DNA from: Roseovarius arcticus
Lineage (GTDB): Bacteria > Pseudomonadota > Alphaproteobacteria > Rhodobacterales > Rhodobacteraceae
Length of the DNA: 64,000 bases
NCBI RefSeq assembly: GCF_006125015.1
Contig: NZ_SZZN01000001.1
Coordinates: forward strand, 3,410,001-3,474,000
Reading direction: 5' to 3'
Both the position numbers and the translations under genes were made by a program. The notes under the pieces are model-generated. The model was not told where the DNA came from. It did no database searches and saw only the letters and a list, made by a program, of their open reading frames with translations. This document shows, piece after piece, positions 8,837-17,207 of this stretch. Positions within the stretch are counted from its first letter, which is position 1. Every line of letters starts with the position of its first letter.

Positions 8837-9835
8837 TTATCGCTCTGTACTCATTTTGCCTTCGGCACCCTTGGCCGATTCCTTGATCGCGGCGTATTGG
8901 CCGGATGGGCGAAAGCGCCACAGATAGTCTGGCAGGACTGCCGCCATTGCCGTCGGCTCGATCCCCAAATCCCGCAGTCCGCGCGCGCCGTCCGGCACAA
9001 CGTTGTCGGATTTCAGCGATTTAACCTGATCGCGTGTAATTTGCGCAGACACAAGGCCCAGCGTCAGCGTCTGTCCCGTCTCCATCAGCACGCCCAAAAG
9101 ATACGCTAGCGGGAATGGGATATTCATGACCAGACGTCGGCGACGGATCACGTCCAGCATGGTCTGCATCAGCTCCCGAAAGGTCTGCACATCCGGGCCG
9201 CCCAATTCGTAAATACCCGGCGCGGCCTTACCTTGGGCGCCCAACGCTGCGGCCTGTGCCACGTCGTCAACATAAACGGGCTGAAAGCGGGTGTCGGCGC
9301 CAACAACGGGCAGGACCGGGCCAAGTTTAGTCATCCCCGCAAAGCGGTTAAAAAACTGATCCTCTGGCCCAAAGACGACAGAGGGACGCAGGATCACTGG
9401 ATTTGGGAAATACTCCTGCACGCCCGCCTCGCCGCGTCCCTTACTCTGGGCATAGAGGCTGGCGCCGTCCACATCCGCGCCGATGGCCGAGATATGCACG
9501 AGGTGCGATGTACCCTCTTCGGCGGCGATACGGGCGATGCGCGTGGCACCCTCGTCCTGCACAGCGCCGAAGTTGTTCTTGCCCTTGCGGTCGAACGTAC
9601 CAACACAATTGACAACAGCATCCGTGCCGCGCGTGACGCTGCGCACGCTGTCATCATTGCGGATGTTGCACATCACAGGCTCGACCTGCCCGACATCACC
9701 GTAGGTCCGCACAAAACCCGCCGTTTCGGGACTGCGGCAAGCGACACGCACACGCCAGCCATCCTGCGCCATGCGGGACGCAACATAGCGACCGACAAAG
9801 CCCGATCCGCCAAAGATTGTGACCAGTTTCGACAT
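8837..9835 (-). CDS. NDUFA9-like NAD(P)-binding protein (atypical SDR, complex I-associated)
   Basis: 332 residues beginning MSKLVTIFGGSGFVGRYVA, a Rossmann GxxGxxG motif. Further features are NCVGTFDRKG, HISAIGAD, the SDR-like YAQSKGRGE and RPSVVFGPEDQFFNRFA, all typical of the alphaproteobacterial relatives of the mitochondrial complex I subunit NDUFA9. In bacteria the role is not settled; an NADH-ubiquinone oxidoreductase or quinone-related function is usually suggested. The frame is open upstream to 9853, but the codons there include the Shine-Dalgarno GGAGG. That places the start at the ATG at 9835, eight bases downstream of it. Confidence 0.85.
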   Translation of the reverse strand: MSKLVTIFGGSGFVGRYVASRMAQDGWRVRVACRSPETAGFVRTYGDVGQVEPVMCNIRNDDSVRSVTRGTDAVVNCVGTFDRKGKNNFGAVQDEGATRIARIAAEEGTSHLVHISAIGADVDGASLYAQSKGRGEAGVQEYFPNPVILRPSVVFGPEDQFFNRFAGMTKLGPVLPVVGADTRFQPVYVDDVAQAAALGAQGKAAPGIYELGGPDVQTFRELMQTMLDVIRRRRLVMNIPFPLAYLLGVLMETGQTLTLGLVSAQITRDQVKSLKSDNVVPDGARGLRDLGIEPTAMAAVLPDYLWRFRPSGQYAAIKESAKGAEGKMSTER

Positions 9836-9985
9836 TAGGAAGGCCTCCGGCACGCTTCGCTGAGTTCTTTTGCGCCTACCGTCCTACCCGCGCACGGCCC
9901 CGCGGGCAAGGTGGCATCGCCGCACATGGGAAAAACGCCGTTGACACGCCCAGTGGCTGGGGCTAAACGGCCCGTCACGTGACCT

Positions 9986-10071
9986 GCCCAGGTGGCGGAA
10001 TGGTAGACGCGCTAGCTTCAGGTGCTAGTACTGGCAACGGTGTGGAGGTTCGAGTCCTCTCCTGGGCACCA
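9986..10071 (+). tRNA. tRNA-Leu (anticodon CAG)
   Basis: An 86-base cloverleaf with encoded CCA. The acceptor stem GCCCAGG (9986-9992) pairs with CCTGGGC (10061-10067), followed by discriminator A and CCA. The anticodon stem CTAGC/GCTAG (10012-10016 and 10024-10028) holds the 7-base loop TTCAGGT, with anticodon CAG at 10019-10021. A long variable arm (class II tRNA) and the T-loop GTTCGAGTC are visible. It reads leucine CUG codons. An AT-richer, gene-poor region follows, and tRNA-Leu genes are common island insertion sites. I saw no second copy of the tRNA 3' end that would mark an attachment site. Confidence 0.96.
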
Positions 10072-10162
10072 CTTAATTAAAATTACCCCTCAATAAGATC
10101 GGATAGTTTGGCATAAGCCTTGCTCGCCAGTGGCCCTTGTGTAGATCCGTTATATGCGATGG

Positions 10163-10603
10163 TCACTTGCGCGTTGCAGCCGTTTGTTCACAGAACCGCA
10201 GCAATCGGTCCATCGGCAGGCCGAGCGTCTCGGCCTCGCTGTTGCTAATATTCTGCGACCATCCGCTGATAGATCGCCGGGTAAATGGGCTTGGGCTCGT
10301 CGCGTTTGGCTCGGCTGTATTGGCGTCTATTTCACGGAATCGTTCGGGTAAGGTCCGGCGTAGAAGATCAACGGGTATTGGTGCATCAGAATGCAGGTGG
10401 TCTAACGGATTGATAACTGGGGCGGCCTTTTCGACAGGCACAATTGACCTGACTGCTAGCTGCAGCGGAGCCGGTTCGGGCGCATCTTCCAAATCGTCGG
10501 CGCGCGTGTGTTTGTGGGGGAAGCGGGTCAAGCGCCGAGGCTCAAAGGTTCGATGAAACACCTTTTCCGGGGGCTCTTGTTTCTTGAACAGCTTGGCAAA
10601 CAT
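10163..10603 (-). CDS. Hypothetical protein (Lys/Arg/Pro-rich)
   Basis: 146 residues, MFAKLFKKQEPPEKVF at the N-terminus, rich in Pro, Arg and Glu, with no hydrophobic segment, signal peptide or motif that I recognise. It reads like a short low-complexity alphaproteobacterial cytosolic protein. The start ATG at 10603 has AGGGA about 10 bases upstream, and the promoter area has an inverted repeat ACTAATT-CCTA-AATTAGT (10633-10650). An overlapping plus-strand frame (10137-10556) is open too, but it is Arg/Ser-rich and has no ribosome site, so I prefer this strand. It sits just downstream of tRNA-Leu in an AT-richer patch. Function unknown. Confidence 0.45.
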   Translation of the reverse strand: MFAKLFKKQEPPEKVFHRTFEPRRLTRFPHKHTRADDLEDAPEPAPLQLAVRSIVPVEKAAPVINPLDHLHSDAPIPVDLLRRTLPERFREIDANTAEPNATSPSPFTRRSISGWSQNISNSEAETLGLPMDRLLRFCEQTAATRK

Positions 10604-11186
10604 CAGTAATTTTCCCTAATCCGACCTGACACACTAATTCCTAAATTAGTTATCGTGCAACCGAACTGAGGCATTTTATTGTTGATAATGGAATGATTTA
10701 GAGACGCTCAATTCAATCGTTGAGCCAGAGATCCGATCTTGCGGGCTTTACGCGTCAGATCTTTTAACCTTCGCCGTTATTCGATCTACTCACGAGACAG
10801 CAAGCCTTGGTTGCAAGCGGTATCGCTGGTTTCGAAGTAATGAACACCCCCAGCGCCATACATCCAGCGGCCGCGAACGGCAGGCTTTTTGCATGGAAAA
10901 CTACAGCGCGTGGGGTGCACTCAGCATCTCGGCGAACCATATGCGCTTTATATGCGGTTACAGAAATGCGGCCCTTTAAATATTTAGGTGACTACAGTCA
11001 CGAAACAAAAACCCCGCCGTCGCCCGTTGAGTTAAAATAGTACATCTACGCGGCTATGATAGATCTCGGTCTTCTGCTCATCAGCCAAGCTGGCGTATTA
11101 AGGAGAGTAAGCGATGGATGGGCGCCTTCTCGTCGTCACGCAGCATCTTAGCGCATTTATGGGATGCTGAATGAAGGCATTTAGGC
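10604..11186. other. Gene-poor AT-rich interval
   Basis: About 580 bases with no convincing gene. It contains the dyad ACTAATT-CCTA-AATTAGT at 10633-10650, likely part of the promoter of the minus-strand gene ending at 10163. It also holds a plus-strand mini-frame at 11114-11170 (18 codons, MDGRLLVVTQ...) with a good AAGGAG eight bases upstream. That frame may be a leader or the start of a truncated gene; nothing downstream supports it. A 77-codon frame at 10807-11040 begins with TTG and has no ribosome site. Confidence 0.4.
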
Positions 11187-11867
11187 TTAACGCCCATACA
11201 ACACGTCGAAGTATTGACCGCCTTTTGCCTTCTCAGCAAAGGATTTCCGCGTAAGTTCTCGAAAGCCGAAGTCAGAAAGATATTTGCTCAGGTCTTCAAC
11301 TTGGCAACATCCGACGTAGGCTTCGAAATCTGCCGCCTCGGTCTTTATGTAGCGAAAACTCTTTAGCAAATCGCCAGCCCCCTTAAGGACCATCAATTCC
11401 GCTCCCTGAGTGTCCATCACAAGTACATCGTAGGCGTTGAGATCGATGTTTTCGGCCCTAACAAAGCTTTTAAATGTGGTGCTTTTCATCTTGATCGAAC
11501 CGACGTAATGGACCTCTGGCCATATTTCCTTATGCTCTCCAAGCTCAAAAATCGACGACGACGCTCCGTTGTTGTTGGCGATTTTCAACTCTACGTCGTT
11601 GCCATCACGGTCCGTTAGGATGTAACGAAAGGCCCTTTGCCGCTCAAGTGGCGCAATGTTCTGCTTCAACTCTGTAAAGACTTCGGGGATCGGCTCGACC
11701 CAAACCACATCTAGGCCCTGACGTGCATAGATGTCCCGCTCCTGACCCGTATTGGCCCCGATATGAATGACTCCACTGGCATCCATCAGAAACGTATCGA
11801 GGTCCGACACTCGTTTATTGAATAGGTGCCGAAGTTTACGGCGTATTTTGTTCAGTGCCCCGGTCAT
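11187..11867 (-). CDS. FkbM family SAM-dependent methyltransferase
   Basis: 226 residues from the chosen start. The FkbM/methyltransferase-21 pattern is clear: GVIHIGANTGQERDIYA (SAM-binding motif I), DVVWVEPIPEVFTEL (motif II acid), a central NNNGASSSI typical of the family and LVMDTQGAELMVLKGA near the C-terminus. Such enzymes O-methylate sugars in polysaccharides, glycolipids or secondary metabolites, but no glycosyltransferase neighbours are left here to identify a target. The frame is open to an ATG at 11906, which has no ribosome site. The ATG at 11867 has AAAGAG about nine bases upstream, so I prefer it. The gene is isolated in an AT-richer patch after tRNA-Leu, which suggests transfer. 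Confidence 0.8.
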   Translation of the reverse strand: MTGALNKIRRKLRHLFNKRVSDLDTFLMDASGVIHIGANTGQERDIYARQGLDVVWVEPIPEVFTELKQNIAPLERQRAFRYILTDRDGNDVELKIANNNGASSSIFELGEHKEIWPEVHYVGSIKMKSTTFKSFVRAENIDLNAYDVLVMDTQGAELMVLKGAGDLLKSFRYIKTEAADFEAYVGCCQVEDLSKYLSDFGFRELTRKSFAEKAKGGQYFDVLYGR

Positions 11868-12232
11868 AACGTTGGCTCTTTTGTCTTCGACGGTAATAAG
11901 CCGCATTTGCGATCAAAGGCCAAACATTAGGACTGGCCGATACTAACTTCTCAAATCGCTCGTACTTGAAAATGATGCGATAGTAAATTGACGGCATGAT
12001 GCACTTCCTGAGGATAACCCATCTATCGGTCAAATCAGCGATTGCACTGGCGCCGCCTTATTGCTGAGCGTCCTGCCCGAAGGTGAATAGACGCTATGAC
12101 GCCGACACGATGCGGCCGATGTCGCAAAGTGTTTCCGTCCAGAGTTGCTTCTGCTGCAACCGTAGTTTCTGGATCTGAAGCCTGACCTCGAAGCTCTATC
12201 GGCATGTCCCATGTCGACCCCAACACCCCCCT
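11868..12232. other. Non-coding interval with possible coding remnant
   Basis: About 365 bases between the FkbM gene and the sat-cysC terminator. No intact gene is visible. On the minus strand near 12100-12195 a 31-codon stop-to-stop stretch (VRLQIQKLRLQQKQLWTE...) has coiled-coil-like, coding-looking composition and may be the remnant of a lost gene. A short minus-strand frame (MPSIYYRIIFKYERFE...) overlaps the 5' end of the FkbM gene in another frame and is not supported by a ribosome site. Confidence 0.3.
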
Positions 12233-12234
12233 TA

Positions 12235-12263
12235 AAGAGCCGCGGCATTGCCCCGCGGCTCTT
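12235..12263 (-). terminator. Stem-loop terminator downstream of sat-cysC
   Basis: An 11-base perfect stem AAGAGCCGCGG / CCGCGGCTCTT with a 7-base loop, a few bases beyond the stop of the Sat-CysC gene. The T-run on the minus strand is short (CTCTTTAAGG), so termination may be partial. Confidence 0.6.
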
Positions 12264-12270
12264 GCTTGTA

Positions 12271-13983
12271 TCACCCTTTGATCAGACCCATCTGCTCCAG
12301 CTTGAGGATCACCTGGTGGGCGCAGTTGTCGACGTCGACTTTTTCGGTCTCGACGCGCAGTTCGGGTGTCTCGGGGATGTCGTAGGGGTCCGAGATGCCG
12401 GTGAACTCCTTGATCTTGCCTGCGCGCGCCAGCTTGTAGAGGCCCTTGCGGTCGCGGCGCTCGCATTCCTCCAGCGAGGTCGCGACGTGGACCTCGACGA
12501 AGGCGCCGAACTCCTCGACGTCCTCGCGCACCGCGCGGCGGGTGGTCGCGTAGGGCGCGATCGGCGCGCAGATGGCGATGCCGCCATTCTTGGTGATCTC
12601 GCTCGCGACGTATCCGATGCGGCGGATGTTCAGATCGCGGTGCTCTTTGCTGAAGCCCAGCTCTGAGCTGAGGTTTTTGCGCACGATATCGCCGTCCAGC
12701 AGGGTCACGGGGCGCCCGCCCATCTCCATCAGCTTGACCATCAGCGCGTTGGCGATGGTGGATTTGCCGCTGCCCGAATAGCCGGTGAAAAACACGGTAA
12801 AGCCCTGTTTGGCCCGCGCGGGACGCGTGCGGCGCAACTCGGTCACGACCTCAGGAAAGGAGAACCATTCGGGGATCTCAAGGCCCTCTTGCAGGCGGCG
12901 GCGCAGCTCTGTGCCGGAGATGTTGAGGATCGTGACGTCGTCCTTGTCCTCGATCTCGTCCATCGGCTCGTACTGGGCGCGCTCCTGCACATAGACCATA
13001 TGCTTAAAATCGACCATCTCGACGCCGATCTCGGACTGGTATTTGCGAAACAGGTCCTGCGCGTCATAGGGCCCGTAGAAATCTTCCCCGGCCGAGTTCT
13101 TGCCGGGGCCCGCGTGATCGCGGCCGACGATGAAATGCGTGCAGCCGTGATTGGCGCGGATCAGGCCGTGCCAGACCGCCTCGCGCGGGCCGCCCATGCG
13201 CATGGCAAGGTTCAAGAGCGACATCGCGGTGGTCGATCCGGGGTACTGATCAAGGACCGCCTCGTAGCAGCGCACGCGGGTGAAGTGATCGACATCGCCG
13301 GGCTTGGTCATGCCGACGACGGGGTGGATCAGCAGGTTCGCCTGCACCTCCTTGGCGGCGCGGAACGTCAGCTCCTGATGGGCGCGGTGCAGCGGATTGC
13401 GGGTCTGAAAGGCGACGACCTTGCGCCAGCCCAGCTTGCGGAAATAGGCGCGCAACTCGTTCGGGGTGTCGCGGCGGGCGCGAAAATCATAATGCACGGG
13501 CTGCTGAATGCCGGTGACCGGGCCGCCAAGATAGACCGCGCCGGCCGTGTTGTGCAGGTAGTTAACGGCCGGATGGGCGCTGTCATCGGCGCCAAAGACG
13601 CCCTTGGCCTCGACGGATTTGTCGGGCATCCAGCGGTCGGTGACGGTCATGGTCGCAAGGATCACGCCCTCAGGGTCGCGCAGCGCGATGTCCTGGCCCA
13701 GCTCAAGTTTGCCTGCAAACTCGTCCGCCACATCCAGCGTGATCGGCATCGGCCACAGCGCGCCCGAGGCCAGACGCATGTCGCTGACCACGCCGTCATA
13801 ATCGGCCTCGCTCATGAACCCCTTCAGCGGATTGAACCCGCCATTCATCAAAAGCTCCAGATCGCACACCTGCCGCGCCGTCAAATCGTGACTGACCAGA
13901 TCCGCCGCCTCCAGCTTCAGCTTCTGCGAAGACTCGTGGCTCACGTAAAGTTCTGGGATGGGGGTCATCATTTGGGCGGTCAT
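12271..13983 (-). CDS. sat-cysC: Bifunctional sulfate adenylyltransferase / adenylylsulfate kinase
   Basis: 570 residues, a fusion of single-chain ATP sulfurylase and APS kinase that turns sulfate into PAPS. An N-terminal PUA-like domain (about 1-165) precedes the sulfurylase domain, with QTRNPLHRAH at 193-202 and the second nucleotide motif GRDHAGPG at 288-294. APS kinase begins near 390, with the P-loop GYSGSGKST at 401-409 and the DGDIVRKNLSSELGFS segment near 437. Start ATG at 13983 with AAAGGA upstream. The neighbouring gene on the same strand, 34 bases before it, encodes a sulfotransferase. PAPS made here is therefore likely to be used for sulfation as well as, or instead of, assimilation. 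Confidence 0.95.
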   Translation of the reverse strand: MTAQMMTPIPELYVSHESSQKLKLEAADLVSHDLTARQVCDLELLMNGGFNPLKGFMSEADYDGVVSDMRLASGALWPMPITLDVADEFAGKLELGQDIALRDPEGVILATMTVTDRWMPDKSVEAKGVFGADDSAHPAVNYLHNTAGAVYLGGPVTGIQQPVHYDFRARRDTPNELRAYFRKLGWRKVVAFQTRNPLHRAHQELTFRAAKEVQANLLIHPVVGMTKPGDVDHFTRVRCYEAVLDQYPGSTTAMSLLNLAMRMGGPREAVWHGLIRANHGCTHFIVGRDHAGPGKNSAGEDFYGPYDAQDLFRKYQSEIGVEMVDFKHMVYVQERAQYEPMDEIEDKDDVTILNISGTELRRRLQEGLEIPEWFSFPEVVTELRRTRPARAKQGFTVFFTGYSGSGKSTIANALMVKLMEMGGRPVTLLDGDIVRKNLSSELGFSKEHRDLNIRRIGYVASEITKNGGIAICAPIAPYATTRRAVREDVEEFGAFVEVHVATSLEECERRDRKGLYKLARAGKIKEFTGISDPYDIPETPELRVETEKVDVDNCAHQVILKLEQMGLIKG

Positions 13984-14017
13984 GCTGTTTCCTTTGGGGG
14001 ATCGGTCTAGGGCTAAA

Positions 14018-14773
14018 TCACGCTTTCAGAGCGTGGGACTTGAGCATTTCATAATACGGCAGGTGGTGATCCAGATAATCCTGCGCGCGCGGATGCTCTT
14101 GCACCAGTGCGGCGAATTTGCGCTTTTTCTCGGCGATCTCTTTGTCAGTTATAGGCGCGATCCCGGTCGAGGTGGAAGCTGTTCCGTGCCATTCACCGAC
14201 CTGTTTCCAATCGCCTGGCTGCTCATCCTGCCAGGAAAACGCGTGATCGGCGGGCGGCAGGCCGATCGCCCGCCACAGCGCGCCAATCGTGCCGGGCGTA
14301 TCGCCGCGCGCATCCTCGGCGCAAATGACCGGTGCGTTAATGCCCCGCTCGGCCAGAGCGTTAAAATGGCTCGCCTGCGCCTCCAGGCCGATCTCCTCCA
14401 GCGTCGCGTCCGGGTCCAGCTTGAAATAAGAGGTGATCGACGCGACGGGATCGCGGATGAGGAAGCAATTAACCAGAGCATCCGACAGCGCGGCATCATC
14501 CATAATGCGCGGCATCACATAGTAGCTCATGTCCTTGATAAAAACCGGGCCGTGTGCGCTGCGCTCCAGCAGCATTGCGCGCACGTCCTCGTAGGAAATC
14601 GGGCGGTCTGCCTCAGCCTCAAAATGGGGCATCTGGCGGACCTGCCGGTGCAGGTAATAGTCATACATGAATGGCTCGTGATGGCAGTCCAGATCGCCGC
14701 GTTCGCGCATGACGCGTTCCATCGCGGTCGACATTGAGCGCGGGTGCGACCAGAGGGCATAGATGGGGTGCAT
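14018..14773 (-). CDS. Sulfotransferase family protein
   Basis: 251 residues resembling the PAPS-dependent sulfotransferases of the Sulfotransfer_5-like group. Near the N-terminus, WSHPRSMSTAMERVM matches the 5'-phosphosulfate loop (PRSxST). FLIRDPVASITSYF near residue 105 matches the 3'-phosphate-binding RDP...S motif. It would move a sulfuryl group from PAPS to a hydroxyl or amine; the acceptor is unknown. It is upstream of sat-cysC on the same strand and probably in one transcript, so donor synthesis and transfer form one cassette. The next gene, divergent, is a betaine-type importer. Start ATG at 14773 with AAGGA upstream. Confidence 0.85.
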   Translation of the reverse strand: MHPIYALWSHPRSMSTAMERVMRERGDLDCHHEPFMYDYYLHRQVRQMPHFEAEADRPISYEDVRAMLLERSAHGPVFIKDMSYYVMPRIMDDAALSDALVNCFLIRDPVASITSYFKLDPDATLEEIGLEAQASHFNALAERGINAPVICAEDARGDTPGTIGALWRAIGLPPADHAFSWQDEQPGDWKQVGEWHGTASTSTGIAPITDKEIAEKKRKFAALVQEHPRAQDYLDHHLPYYEMLKSHALKA

Positions 14774-15078
14774 TTGGCGATCCTTGGTCAGGCGGTGGGG
14801 GCACAGCGTGCCGCGGCCTTAGGATATTTCAGGAATGCTACGGGCGTAACGGTGCCTTTAGGCACTATTCAGCCATGACGCGAGCGCGTTAGACTTCATC
14901 GCTATGACATGCACCGCTAAGATGCCCGGCGACAGCAACGGTGGCAAACAATGCACCGGCGCGATAGAAACTGATTTAGGGCGCGCTCCGGGAAGCATAC
15001 CGGGACCGCCGCACTGCAAACACCAAGGGACCGCAAACAGGCCCCAACATACAAAGACGACCCAACAAGGAGAATAAG
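14774..15078. promoter_or_regulatory. Divergent intergenic region, sulfotransferase / betaine ABC transporter
   Basis: About 305 bases separating the two divergent operons, without a gene. It holds an inverted repeat GTGCC-TTTA-GGCAC at 14852-14865, about 80 bases from the sulfotransferase start and 215 from the transporter start, and AAGGAG at 15067-15072 for the transporter gene. No clean promoter pair was identified. Confidence 0.35.
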
Positions 15079-16041
15079 ATGAAATCGATACGCACCCTGA
15101 CCGCCCTGCTTCTGGCAGGTACGTCAACCATCGGCATGGCAAGCGCCGCCGAAATGGGCGCCACGGACGAGCCGATCAAACTGGCAATCAACGAATGGAC
15201 CGGCCAGCATATCTCGACCCATATCGCGGGCGATATTCTGGAGAGCATGGGTTACACGGTGGAATATGTCACCGCCGGCAATTTTCCGCAGCACACCGCG
15301 CTGGGCGAAGGCGATCTGTCTGCCTCGCTTGAGGTTTGGCTGAACAACGCGGGCGAGATTTATCCCAAGATGAAGGAAGCCGGCAAGACTGTCGACATCG
15401 GCACGCTGGGTTTAGAGACGCGCGAGGGGTGGATGTACCCCATCCACATGGAAGAGACCTGCCCCGGTTTGCCCGATTGGAAGGCGCTGCTCGAGTGCAA
15501 GGAGGCACTGGTTACAGCCGAGACGTTCCCTGATGGCCGCATCCTGTCCTACCCCGCCGATTGGGGCACACGTTCGGCCGATATCATCGCCGCGCTGGAC
15601 ATTGATTACAAAGCCGTCCCAGCCGGGTCCGAAGGTGCGCTGGTAGCCGAGCTGAAATCGGCGGCAACCCGCAAGACACCGCTGGTCATGATGTTCTGGT
15701 CACCGCATTGGGTGTTTGCCGATGTCGAGGCCGGCTGGGTCGATCTGCCTGCGTACGAGCCTGCCTGCGACACTGATCCGGCATGGGGCCCGAACCCGAA
15801 TGCCACCGGCGATTGCGGCGTTGAGCAGCCCGTAACGATGAAGGTTGCATGGTCCGGCTTTGAGGAAAAATGGCCGGCAGCTTATGCCTTCCTTGAGGCG
15901 TTCCAGATGAACACGCCCGATCAGGAACAGATGATGAAGGCCATCGACCAGGACGGCGCAAAGATCGATGATATCGTCAGCGCCTATGTGGAGGAGACCA
16001 AGGACACATGGACGCCTTGGGTCGAAGCGGCCACGCAATAA
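15079..16041 (+). CDS. Glycine betaine/proline-type ABC transporter, periplasmic substrate-binding protein
   Basis: 320 residues with a clear signal peptide (MKSIRTLTALLLAG, cleavage likely after ASA near residue 24). The body resembles the OpuAC/ProX family: KLAINEWTGQHISTHIAG at the start of the mature protein, GDLSASLEVWLNN, MFWSPHWVFADVEAGW and Trp-rich ends. These Trp residues form the aromatic box for quaternary ammonium ligands in the family. Four Cys (in CPGLPDWKALLEC and CDTDP...GDC) could form two disulfides. It is the first gene of an importer operon and is followed by a 15-base-pair hairpin before the ATPase gene. Ligand likely glycine betaine or a relative such as DMSP or carnitine; not decided by sequence. 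Confidence 0.9.
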   Translation: MKSIRTLTALLLAGTSTIGMASAAEMGATDEPIKLAINEWTGQHISTHIAGDILESMGYTVEYVTAGNFPQHTALGEGDLSASLEVWLNNAGEIYPKMKEAGKTVDIGTLGLETREGWMYPIHMEETCPGLPDWKALLECKEALVTAETFPDGRILSYPADWGTRSADIIAALDIDYKAVPAGSEGALVAELKSAATRKTPLVMMFWSPHWVFADVEAGWVDLPAYEPACDTDPAWGPNPNATGDCGVEQPVTMKVAWSGFEEKWPAAYAFLEAFQMNTPDQEQMMKAIDQDGAKIDDIVSAYVEETKDTWTPWVEAATQ

Positions 16042-16048
16042 GCTGAAT

Positions 16049-16084
16049 GGCGCGCGGCCCGCGTTGATGCGCGGGCCGCGCGCC
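16049..16084 (+). terminator. Intra-operon stem-loop after the substrate-binding protein gene
   Basis: A perfect 15-base-pair stem (GGCGCGCGGCCCGCG at 16049-16063, its complement at 16070-16084) with a 6-base loop, starting 7 bases after the stop codon. No T-run follows. Such hairpins usually stabilise the binding-protein mRNA or cause partial termination, so the binding protein is made in excess over the membrane parts. Confidence 0.7.
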
Positions 16085-16121
16085 TATTTGCCAACTTCCT
16101 CCGATATTTCTGGAGCGCGCG

Positions 16122-17207
16122 ATGCCCAAATCCTCTGACGCCGCAGCAGCAGGCGCTGCGCCGAAGAAGGCCAAGCTATCGGTACGAAACCTGTGGAAGG
16201 TGTACGGCGATGATCCCGGCGGCGTCACCTCGGGTGATTTCACGGGTATGACGCTAGATGAGCAACTGGCGCACGTGCGCGGTGCCAATCATTTCGTCGC
16301 TGCCGCCAATGTCTGCTTTGACGTACCGGAGGGAGAGATATTCGTCATTATGGGCCTGTCGGGGTCCGGCAAGTCCACCGTACTGCGCTGCATTTCGCGG
16401 CTGGTCGATCCGACGCTGGGCGAAGTGTTCTTGGACGGGGACGACCTGCTAAAGGCAAACGCCCGCGCGCTGATTGAGTTGCGCCGCCGCAAGATGGGCA
16501 TGGTGTTTCAGGATTTCGGCCTGTTGCCGCATCTGGACGTCGTGCAGAACGTCGCCTTTCCGCTAAAAGCGCAGCGCCGCCCGCGAGAGGAGCGGCGCGC
16601 CCATGCCCGCGAGATGATCGAGTTGGTGGGCCTCAAAGGCAAGGAAAGCGCCTATCCGCACGAGTTGTCTGGCGGCCAGCAGCAGCGCGTCGGCATCGCG
16701 CGCAGCCTCGCCGCCAATCCCGAGCTATGGTTTCTGGACGAGCCGTTTTCGGCGCTGGACCCGCTAATCCGCAGCCAGATGCAGGACGAATTCTTGCGCC
16801 TGCAAAAACAGCTATCCAAGACCATCGTTTTCGTCACGCATGACTTTTTGGAGGCGCTGAAACTGGCCGACAAGATCTGCATCATGAAGGACGGCCAGAT
16901 CGTGCAGATCGGCACCCCCGCCGAGATTGTCCTGCATCCCGCTGACGCCTATGTGCGCGAGTTCATCGGCGACGTGCCGCTGGCCAATGTGCTAGCCGCC
17001 GAGGATGTGATGGGCCCTGCACATGACGACGGCAAAGATCACCCGCAGGTTCCGCGCCGCACCATTTTGGACGAGGCAATCAAGCTATTTGACGACCATA
17101 CCGTGACGGTCGATGTGATTGACGACGCGGGCCGCGTTATCGGAGCGTTGGACCCGCTGACAGTGATACGCTCGCTTTATCACGACGACGTTGTCGCCGA
17201 CATATGA
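16122..17207 (+). CDS. Glycine betaine/proline-type ABC transporter, ATP-binding protein
   Basis: 361 residues of the ProV/OpuAA type. Walker A is GLSGSGKST near residue 85, the Q-loop FQDFGLLPH near 130, the signature LSGGQQQRVGIAR near 185 and Walker B WFLDEPFSALDP near 205; the switch is VTHDF. Its N-terminal extension (about 60 residues before the ABC core, with TGMTLDEQLAHVR) is usual for ProV. The C-terminal 75 residues resemble a single degenerate CBS-like segment. Start ATG at 16122 with GGAG upstream. The last four bases overlap the permease gene (ATGA). Confidence 0.93.
   Translation: MPKSSDAAAAGAAPKKAKLSVRNLWKVYGDDPGGVTSGDFTGMTLDEQLAHVRGANHFVAAANVCFDVPEGEIFVIMGLSGSGKSTVLRCISRLVDPTLGEVFLDGDDLLKANARALIELRRRKMGMVFQDFGLLPHLDVVQNVAFPLKAQRRPREERRAHAREMIELVGLKGKESAYPHELSGGQQQRVGIARSLAANPELWFLDEPFSALDPLIRSQMQDEFLRLQKQLSKTIVFVTHDFLEALKLADKICIMKDGQIVQIGTPAEIVLHPADAYVREFIGDVPLANVLAAEDVMGPAHDDGKDHPQVPRRTILDEAIKLFDDHTVTVDVIDDAGRVIGALDPLTVIRSLYHDDVVADI

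Noticed and set aside
9986..10071. tRNA-Leu as an active attachment site with an att repeat
   Set aside because: I looked for a second copy of the tRNA 3' end downstream and found none in this window; no integrase gene is present.
10137..10556. Plus-strand frame of 139 codons overlapping the small minus-strand gene
   Set aside because: Ser/Arg-rich, no ribosome site, and the opposite strand has a better start; only one can be the gene.
10807..11040. 77-codon plus-strand frame after the AT-rich interval
   Set aside because: Starts with TTG, lacks a Shine-Dalgarno sequence and has no recognisable family.
11836..12033. 65-codon minus-strand frame overlapping the FkbM 5' end
   Set aside because: Overlaps the FkbM start in another frame and has no good ribosome site; probably non-coding.
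12889..14010. Plus-strand frame of 373 codons opposite sat-cysC
   Set aside because: Antisense of a fully conserved bifunctional gene; composition (His, Gln, Arg, Ala) is that of a shadow frame.
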